A stretch of DNA of 53,245 nt from Prosthecobacter debontii (GTDB lineage: Bacteria > Verrucomicrobiota > Verrucomicrobiia > Chthoniobacterales > Chthoniobacteraceae). Shown here piece by piece: positions 47,772 through 53,245 of the stretch. The notes beneath the pieces were generated by a model. The model saw nothing but the letters and a program-made list of their open reading frames with translations. It was not told where the DNA came from and did not search any database. Position 1 is the stretch's first letter, and each line of letters starts with the position of its first letter. The translations under genes were made by a program, and so were the position numbers. The stretch is from contig CAMDQC010000016.1 of the NCBI GenBank assembly GCA_945905735.1, positions 1 to 53,245 of the forward strand. The letters run 5' to 3'.

Positions 47772-50700
47772 CTACTTCGCCGCCTTCACCGTCACTACAC
47801 CGGCCTTGCCATCAAATGCGGCTTCAGCAGCCGTGCCATCAGCGTATTGGACGCGGACTTTCCCGGCGGTGGCGGTGGTGCCAATGCCGAAGAATGCGGC
47901 GCTGATGTTTTGCCCGAGGTAGCCACTGCCAGCGGCGAGTTCAGTCGTCTGCGTGGCGGTGCCGCGTGTGAGAGTGACGCGTGCGCCGGGGGCTTTGGCG
48001 GCGGGGAGGTTCACGCGGAGCCAGTTGCCTGCCTTGTTTTCGTAGGCGGCGACGGTGTCGCTATTGCGCGTCACTGCGATGTCGGGGCGGTTGTCGTTAT
48101 TCCAGTCGGCGAGGGTGGCGCTCTTCATGTCGCCGGTGATGAGGATGCCGCTGTTGCGGTGCTCGACGCGGGTAAAGCCGCCTTTTCCATCGCCAAGGAG
48201 GAGGTCGCCGAGGCCGCCGTCGTAGCGGGGGTTTTCGATTTGTGGGCCGAAGAAGTTCTCGGCGAGGAAGAGGTCGCAGTTGCCGTCGCCGTTCAAGTCT
48301 GCGGCGACGATGCCGTGGATGGGGGCGATTTGCACCATGCGTTCGAAGGGCTTGAAGGTGAACTTTCCTTTGTCGTTCCAGAGGACACCGCTTTGGAATT
48401 CGGCGGCTTCAAACTTCTCGGCTTTGGCGAGTTTCTCTTCGCTGTAAACATCGTTGATGCTGGCGAGGGCGAACTGTTTGAAAGTAGGGAATTTGTCTTT
48501 GATGAATGGCATCGCGTTGCTGGAGCAACTGCGCCCGCGCTCGGGCAGCAGGTTGTCGCCTTCGCGCTTCATTTCGACGATGTTGTTCTTCCCGGTGCCG
48601 TCGAAGTCGGCGTAGTACGTGACCATCGGATGGTGTCCGTCGGGCTGTTTGTATTTGGTGTTCAGCCCGTTGTTGCCGACTGCGTAATCGAGGTCGCCGT
48701 CGCCATCGAAATCGCCTGCGGTGATGCCGTTCCACCAGCCTTTAAGCTCGGCGAGCCCGGCGGCTGCGGTGGCGTCGGCGAGTTTGCCTTGGGTGTTTTT
48801 GAAGATGCGGATTGGCTGCCACTCGGCGGCTACGATGAGATCGAGCCAGCCGTCGTTGTTCGTGTCGGACCAGATGGCGGAGTTGACGATGCCAGCGTTG
48901 GCGAGGCCGGGGACGGTATCCGTCACGTCGGTGAACTTCACTTTTCCGCCCACGCTTTCATTGTGCAGAAGGCGGGAGCGATTGCTGTGCGGGTAGTCGC
49001 CGGGGTTGTTGCGCGCACCGACGAAGAGATCGATCTTTCCATCGCGGTCGTAGTCCACAGCGGCGACGGGGCCGTCGTTTTCGGTGTCGGCGGGGATGCT
49101 GCCGTCGGCGGCTTTGGAGAAGGAGCCTTTGCCGTCGTTGAGGTAAAGGCGGTCGGCGAGTTCCTTGGCCTTGGGCTCGAATTCACTGCTGCCGCTGGCC
49201 ACGTAGAGGTCTAGGTCGCCATCGCCGTCTGCGTCGAAAAAGACCGCGCCCATGTCTTCGGAGGCTTTGTCGGAGCGGAAGTCTTCCACCCACTTGGCGA
49301 TGAACTTTCCTTTGCCGTCATTGAGCCGGACTTCGGCGATACTCCCGGCACTAGAGCCGAAGAAAAGATCATCGTCGCCGTCACCATCCACATCGCCCCA
49401 AGCGAGAGCCGGGCCGCGTTGGCTCTGGGAGTGCGGGAGGAGGATTTGGCGTTTGAAGTCTGCATCCCAGCCGTTGTCTTTGTGCTTGAGCATTTCGAGC
49501 GATTTGCTGGCGGTAAAGAGCGTGTCTATTTTCGCTGCGGGCACTTCGGGCTCACCGCCGCTGGCAGGCTGCGTGACGGTGTAGCGCATGTTCGCTTTGA
49601 TGCCCTTCAGCGTCTGCGTCCCAGCGCCGGGCCAGTGGATCACGAGTTCTTCGATGACTTCATCTTTGCCGAGGCCAAAGTGGACGATGTCTTCGTTATA
49701 CGTCATGTAGCCGCTCTGCGGGGAGACCTGCCGCATCTGCGAGCCGCTCGCCGCTTTCACGGTGACGCGCGCGCCGATGGCGTGGCTGTTCGATTTCACG
49801 CCGATGAGCTTCAGCACGACGCGGTTGCCCGTCTGCGAGTCGTTGCGGAGGACGAAGTTCGGCTCTTCGAGGTTCACTTCGATCATGTCGAGATCGCCGT
49901 CCCCATCGAGGTCAGCGGAGGCTGCGCCGTAGGTCACGCCGTTGTGGTCGAGGCCCCAGTCCTTGCTGCTTTCCTCGAACTTATTCGTGCCCGTGTTGCG
50001 GTAGCTGCGGTTCACTTCCTTCCGCATTTCGCCCGTCTTGAAATACTCGAACATGTGCTTCCCGATGAGCTGGTTCTGCGTGATCGAGATGTCCGAGTCG
50101 TTCATGTGGCGGCTGATTCCGTTGGTAAAATACACGTCCTGCCAGCCATCGAGATCGAGGTCGGCAAATTTCACCGTCCACGTCCAATCCGTGCTCCGGA
50201 CGCCGTAGAGCTTGCTGCCTTCGAGGAAGCGCCCGGTGCCCGTATTGATGAGCAGCGTGTTCACCATATACTGCGGCGTCGCGGCGAAATAGGACCGTTG
50301 CAAATCCATGCCGCCCATGATGCCCATCGTCGTCTTCGATTTGAAATGCGAGGTCGCGCTCATGTCGGCCACGAGGATGTCCGGCATCAAGTCATTGTTC
50401 ACATCACCAGCATCAACCCCCATCGAGAACCACGGCGTATGCGGCACCGCGCTGGCCAGCACGTCGGTAAAAGTCCCATCGCCATTGTTCTGGTAGAGCT
50501 TATCTGGGCCGTGAAAGTCGTTCGCCACGTAGAGGTCAATCTTCCCGTCCAGATTGACGTCCGTCCACACCGCGCCGAGGCCATCGCCGCGCCCCGCGAT
50601 GCCCGCCGCCTTCGTCGTATCGGTGAATTTCACCTCTCCCGGCTTGCTGTCATTGCGATAAAAGCGGTCGTCCGTCCCGATCGATTCGCTACCCCAGTTA

Positions 50701-51419
50701 TCATAGTCGAAACGCCAGACGTGGTAGTAGGGCTCCTGGCCTTTCTTGATCGAGACGGAGCCATCCGGGAACTTATCCACCGGCAGCTCCGCTGGCGTGC
50801 CATTCGGGTCCTCGATGCGGTTCGTGAGCAGATACATATCGAGGTCGCCGTCCCCGTCTGCATCCGCAAAATACGCGCTGTGCGAGCAGTCCACCGCATC
50901 CATCCCCGCCGCGCCTTTCAGCTCCTTGAAGACGCCCTTTCCATCATTAAGGAAGAGCTGATTGGGCTTCATGTAATTGCACAGATAAAGGTCGAGGTCC
51001 CCGTCCCCATCCACATCCGCCGCCGAAGCCCCAGCCGACCACGCATCTCCGCCATCCAGCCCCGCGCTCTTCGCGGTGGTGTCTTCAAATTTCAGCCCGC
51101 CAGCGTTGCGGTAGAGCACATTCGGCCCCGTCGTCCCGGCGAAAAAAACATCCGGCTTCCCATCGCCATCGAAGTCGGCAGTGACCACGCCGCCCGTCGT
51201 CATCCCCGAGTGGTAGAGGTAGCTCATCGGGTGGTCCACGTTCATTTTATTGATAGTCGTGATGCCCGTCTGCTCGGGCGCGAGCTGGGTAAAAAGCGGC
51301 TTCCCCGTGCCAGCCGAGCGGGCCGCGAGAGGCTCGGCTTTTACACCGGCAGGAAGTTCAGCCGCGTGGGCAGCACTGAGGATGGCAATGGTCGCTGAGA
51401 GAATGAAGATAGGTTTCAT
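47772..51419 (-). CDS. Exported FG-GAP/VCBS repeat protein with two ASPIC/UnbV-type domains (CRTAC1-like)
   Basis: A 1215-residue protein with a signal peptide (MKPIFILSATIAILSAAHA). It has many Ca2+-binding-type VCBS/FG-GAP units of the form 'DxDGDGxxDLxx' (DFDGDGKPDVFFAG, DVDGDGDLDLYLCNY and others), which build seven-bladed propellers. An ASPIC/UnbV domain lies at about 560-640 (SNSHAIGARVTVKAASGSQMRQVSPQSGY...VHFGLGKDEVIEELVIHWPGAG). A second propeller follows and then a C-terminal ASPIC-like stretch (GARVTLTRGTATQTTELAAGSGYLGQN...FGIGTTATAGKVRVQYADG). The two-propeller, two-UnbV design looks like an internal duplication. It is probably secreted or surface-bound; ligand unknown. Divergent from the DUF1573 gene (121 bp). 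Confidence 0.92.
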   Translation of the reverse strand: MKPIFILSATIAILSAAHAAELPAGVKAEPLAARSAGTGKPLFTQLAPEQTGITTINKMNVDHPMSYLYHSGMTTGGVVTADFDGDGKPDVFFAGTTGPNVLYRNAGGLKFEDTTAKSAGLDGGDAWSAGASAADVDGDGDLDLYLCNYMKPNQLFLNDGKGVFKELKGAAGMDAVDCSHSAYFADADGDGDLDMYLLTNRIEDPNGTPAELPVDKFPDGSVSIKKGQEPYYHVWRFDYDNWGSESIGTDDRFYRNDSKPGEVKFTDTTKAAGIAGRGDGLGAVWTDVNLDGKIDLYVANDFHGPDKLYQNNGDGTFTDVLASAVPHTPWFSMGVDAGDVNNDLMPDILVADMSATSHFKSKTTMGIMGGMDLQRSYFAATPQYMVNTLLINTGTGRFLEGSKLYGVRSTDWTWTVKFADLDLDGWQDVYFTNGISRHMNDSDISITQNQLIGKHMFEYFKTGEMRKEVNRSYRNTGTNKFEESSKDWGLDHNGVTYGAASADLDGDGDLDMIEVNLEEPNFVLRNDSQTGNRVVLKLIGVKSNSHAIGARVTVKAASGSQMRQVSPQSGYMTYNEDIVHFGLGKDEVIEELVIHWPGAGTQTLKGIKANMRYTVTQPASGGEPEVPAAKIDTLFTASKSLEMLKHKDNGWDADFKRQILLPHSQSQRGPALAWGDVDGDGDDDLFFGSSAGSIAEVRLNDGKGKFIAKWVEDFRSDKASEDMGAVFFDADGDGDLDLYVASGSSEFEPKAKELADRLYLNDGKGSFSKAADGSIPADTENDGPVAAVDYDRDGKIDLFVGARNNPGDYPHSNRSRLLHNESVGGKVKFTDVTDTVPGLANAGIVNSAIWSDTNNDGWLDLIVAAEWQPIRIFKNTQGKLADATAAAGLAELKGWWNGITAGDFDGDGDLDYAVGNNGLNTKYKQPDGHHPMVTYYADFDGTGKNNIVEMKREGDNLLPERGRSCSSNAMPFIKDKFPTFKQFALASINDVYSEEKLAKAEKFEAAEFQSGVLWNDKGKFTFKPFERMVQIAPIHGIVAADLNGDGNCDLFLAENFFGPQIENPRYDGGLGDLLLGDGKGGFTRVEHRNSGILITGDMKSATLADWNNDNRPDIAVTRNSDTVAAYENKAGNWLRVNLPAAKAPGARVTLTRGTATQTTELAAGSGYLGQNISAAFFGIGTTATAGKVRVQYADGTAAEAAFDGKAGVVTVKAAK

Positions 51420-51540
51420 TTGGGTTACTGTTTTAAATCAAGCGGGATAAAGCACGAGGACCCATCGAATTTCAACAAAGGAAATTCGCCGCCCGCAAGA
51501 ACGCTTCGACACCGTGCGGAAATGCCGCTATTTGCCCCAC

Positions 51541-51945
51541 ATGCGACACATCTTCTGGCTCATCGCCCTGCTACCGACCCTCGCCCACGCCGGGCTCAAA
51601 TGGGACACCACCCACAAAGCACTCACCTACAAACCCGGCACTGGCGTCTATCGCGCACAGTTCCCCTTCAAAAATACCGGCAAATCCACGGTGAGCATCG
51701 CCCAAATCCAAACCGGCTGCGCCTGCTGCACCACCGGAAAAGTCGCCAAGCGCCAATACGCCCCCGGCGAAACGGGCCAAGTCGAAATGATCGTAGATGT
51801 CCGTGGAAAAGAAGTCCCCATCCTCAAGCCCGTCCTCGTCCAGTACGCCGACGGCAGCGAGCCCACGTCGCTCATCCTCGAAGTCAAAACCTCCGACGCC
51901 AAACCCATCAAAGTCCCCCGCTGGAACATCGGGATTCGCAAATGA
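51541..51945 (+). CDS. Exported DUF1573 protein
   Basis: A 134-residue protein with a signal peptide (MRHIFWLIALLPTLAHA) and a DUF1573 immunoglobulin-like domain: YRAQFPFKNTGKSTVSIAQIQTGCACCTTGKVAKRQYAPGETGQVEMIVDVRGK. The motif 'F.f.NtG...v.I..i...CgC' is characteristic; here it reads TGCACC. The ATG at 51541 is preferred over an in-frame GTG at 51514 because it starts the signal peptide. Its stop overlaps the amidohydrolase start by ATGA. Function of the family is not established. Confidence 0.88.
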   Translation: MRHIFWLIALLPTLAHAGLKWDTTHKALTYKPGTGVYRAQFPFKNTGKSTVSIAQIQTGCACCTTGKVAKRQYAPGETGQVEMIVDVRGKEVPILKPVLVQYADGSEPTSLILEVKTSDAKPIKVPRWNIGIRK

Positions 51946-52856
51946 TCACACGTCGCACTTTCCTCGCCCAAGCCGCACTCGTCGCCGCCCCGCTCCACGC
52001 TGCGGAACCCACACGCATCGTCGATACACACACCCATTTCTACGACCCCACTCGCCCCGAAGGAGTCCCGTGGCCCGACCCGAAAGACGCCCTCCTTTAC
52101 CGCAAAGTCATGCCCGCCGAGTATCGCAAGCTCGCCGAGCCCCACGGCGTGCGCGGCACCGTCGTCGTCGAGGCCAGCCCGTGGGTCGAGGACAACCAAT
52201 GGCTGCTCGACCTCGCCGCACGCGAGCCCTTCATTCTCGGCATCGTCGGCAACCTCGACCCGCTCGCCCCCGACTTCGCCACGAACCTCGCCCGCTTTAC
52301 CAAAAACCCCAAGTTTCGCGGCATCCGAGTCAGCGGCAAACAACTCGCCGAGCGCGGCACCGAGGTCGCCTACCGCGACGCCATCCGCCGCCTCGCCGCC
52401 GCCGACCTCTCCCTCGACCTCAACGGCCCCAGCGACTACCTCGCACAAATCCCCGCGCTCTGCCGCGCCATCCCAGAACTTCGCATCATCATCGATCACG
52501 TCGGCAGTGCCGGTCCCGCCACAAAGCTCACACAACAATGGCGCGACCGCATCCGCGCTGCCGGAGAAAGCGGACACGTCTTTTGCAAAATCAGCGCACT
52601 CCCCGAGCAATCCGGCGAGCCCACCGGCAAAGCGCCCACGGATACCGCGCATTACCGCCCCATCCTCGACGCCGTGTGGGAAGCATTCGGGGAAAAACAG
52701 GTCATCTTTGGCAGTAATTGGCCCGTCTCCGACAACGGCACGACCTTCGACAACGTGATGAAAATCATCCGCCCCTACATCGCCGAGAAAGGCCCCGTCG
52801 CCGAGCAACGATACTTCGAGTCCAACGCCAAGGACGCATACCGCTGGCCGGCATAG
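51942..52856 (+). CDS. Exported amidohydrolase family 2 protein
   Basis: A 304-residue metal-dependent hydrolase of the amidohydrolase_2 group (COG3618-like, lactone or decarboxylase-type reactions). It has a Tat-like signal (MITRRTFLAQAALVAAPLHA), then the metal-binding DTHTHFYDPTRPEGVPWP (HxH), the EASPWVEDNQWLLDLA segment, IIIDHVGSAG (His ligand) and VIFGSNWPVSDNG. The last motif has Asn where many relatives have Asp (GSDWP); Asn is seen in this subfamily. The substrate is unknown; lactones are a guess. Translationally coupled to the DUF1573 gene. Confidence 0.88.
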   Translation: MITRRTFLAQAALVAAPLHAAEPTRIVDTHTHFYDPTRPEGVPWPDPKDALLYRKVMPAEYRKLAEPHGVRGTVVVEASPWVEDNQWLLDLAAREPFILGIVGNLDPLAPDFATNLARFTKNPKFRGIRVSGKQLAERGTEVAYRDAIRRLAAADLSLDLNGPSDYLAQIPALCRAIPELRIIIDHVGSAGPATKLTQQWRDRIRAAGESGHVFCKISALPEQSGEPTGKAPTDTAHYRPILDAVWEAFGEKQVIFGSNWPVSDNGTTFDNVMKIIRPYIAEKGPVAEQRYFESNAKDAYRWPA

Positions 52857-53098
52857 CTGCGCTTCACCTCTGCCACATCTTCCAGCGTCCCTTCCGACCT
52901 CACAAAATGGGGTCCGCTTCAAATCGCGGAGAACCCTCCGAGAAAGAAAAGAAAAACCGCGCAATCCCCGCAGTCTGCGGGCAAAAACCCCCCTTCCCTC
53001 CCCCGACCCCGCAAAACTATTTTCAACTATTTTCACCCCAAGTGATACGTTTTGCCCAAAAATTTCGCATGTATAGATGTGAGAACATCTATTCCGAC
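52857..53098. other. Gene-free 242-bp stretch upstream of the IS66-like end
   Basis: No convincing gene. It contains a 6-bp hairpin CCCGCA-GTC-TGCGGG at 52967-52981 without a T-run. A 10-bp tandem duplication AACTATTTTC lies at 53015-53034. A perfect 8-bp inverted repeat ATAGATGT-GAGA-ACATCTAT lies at 53073-53092 directly before the element boundary. It is clearly richer in A+T toward its right end than the rest of the window. Confidence 0.6.
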
Positions 53099-53245
53099 GT
53101 AAGCGTCACGCATAGCGCCGTGTGAGTTCGGTGGTCGTAAATTGCGTAGGTCATACATTACGCAATCTATGGAACCGAAAAATGAGCGAGTGCTGAAGGT
53201 CGATGAAGCGGGGCGTGTGTGGACGCCGCGTGAGTTGCGCGATGG
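53099..53245 (+). mobile_element. Left end of an IS66-family-like insertion sequence, running off the window
   Basis: From 53099 the sequence reads GTAAGCGTCACGCATAGCGC. GTAAGCG is the usual outer end of IS66-family terminal inverted repeats. A gene start follows 70 bp inside (53169), as expected for IS66 tnpA. The ATTGCGTA...TACGCAAT inverted repeat (about 53138-53163) sits in the leader. IS66 elements usually make 8-bp target duplications; if so, ATTCCGAC at 53091-53098 should reappear at the other end, outside this window. Confidence 0.7.
53169..53245 (+). CDS. tnpA: Probable IS66 accessory protein TnpA, 5' part only
   Basis: ATG at 53169 opens MEPKNERVLKVDEAGRVWTPRELRD and the frame leaves the window. 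The opening resembles IS66-type orfA (TnpA) proteins of Verrucomicrobia, which continue into a helix-turn-helix ('GARFA...KYPTFANWV'-type); that part is not visible here. The call rests on the N-terminus plus the IS66-like terminus 70 bp upstream. Confidence 0.6.
   Translation, partial: MEPKNERVLKVDEAGRVWTPRELRD

Noticed and set aside
52967..52981. CCCGCA-GTC-TGCGGG hairpin after the amidohydrolase gene as a terminator
   Set aside because: Only 6 bp and followed by CAAAAACCCC instead of a T-run; kept only as part of the gap description.

Overview
The window is about 53 kb of GC-rich bacterial DNA (roughly 60-65% G+C by eye), densely packed with genes. The gene content points to the Planctomycetes-Verrucomicrobia-Chlamydiae group and most likely to a free-living Verrucomicrobiota (Chthoniobacter/Spartobacteria-like). 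Supporting families are a DUF1552 protein, a TIGR03790 protein, a DUF5722 glycosidase-like protein, an FG-GAP/ASPIC-UnbV protein, Uma2 paralogs, a secreted DUF1573 protein and a delta-60 repeat protein with the D-rich 'EYATGGDP' C-terminal signature. This taxonomic call is inference from families, not from a marker gene. No rRNA, tRNA or CRISPR array was seen.

Layout. 1-5.5 kb: the 3' part of a delta-60 repeat surface protein, a vapB-like antitoxin with a 13-codon stump of its PIN toxin, mnmE, a strong hairpin terminator and an unrecognised pair of overlapping membrane-protein genes. 5.6-13.1 kb: priA, lysA, a DUF1552 protein, a jelly-roll/HEAT-like secreted protein (minus strand) and a secreted OB-fold protein overlapping an S1/P1 nuclease gene. 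13.1-24.1 kb, minus strand: an STT3-like membrane protein, a flavin disulfide reductase, an ABC ATPase and permease separated by a Uma2 gene, an ion channel and a TIGR03790 protein. A secreted intradiol dioxygenase-like gene lies at the upstream edge.

24.1-27.6 kb, plus strand: a class V aminotransferase, a second Uma2 protein and an AAA+ ATPase. 27.6-35.8 kb, minus strand: an alpha/alpha-toroid protein, a 1961-residue Ala/Gln-rich membrane protein and a papain-fold-like protein. 36.3-45.4 kb: an APC transporter with a USP domain, a RibD-like reductase, a YbhN-like flippase-domain protein, a TIM-barrel isomerase, DUF5722, an HI0933-like flavoprotein, DUF309 and a small-ORF/nucleotidyltransferase pair. 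45.6-52.9 kb: two CNNM/CorC proteins, a 1215-residue FG-GAP protein, a DUF1573 protein and an amidohydrolase. The window ends inside what looks like the left end of an IS66-type element.

Much of the predicted proteome is exported or membrane-bound (Tat/Sec-tagged hydrolases, VCBS and delta-60 surface proteins, ABC and ion transport). The most interesting non-gene structure is a set of small palindromic repeats: two lie in frame inside one ABC permease gene and two lie just after stop codons. Other points of interest are a toxin gene reduced to a stump in front of mnmE, a nucleotidyltransferase module flanked by direct repeats, and the fact that all six convergent gene pairs end within 9 bp of each other.
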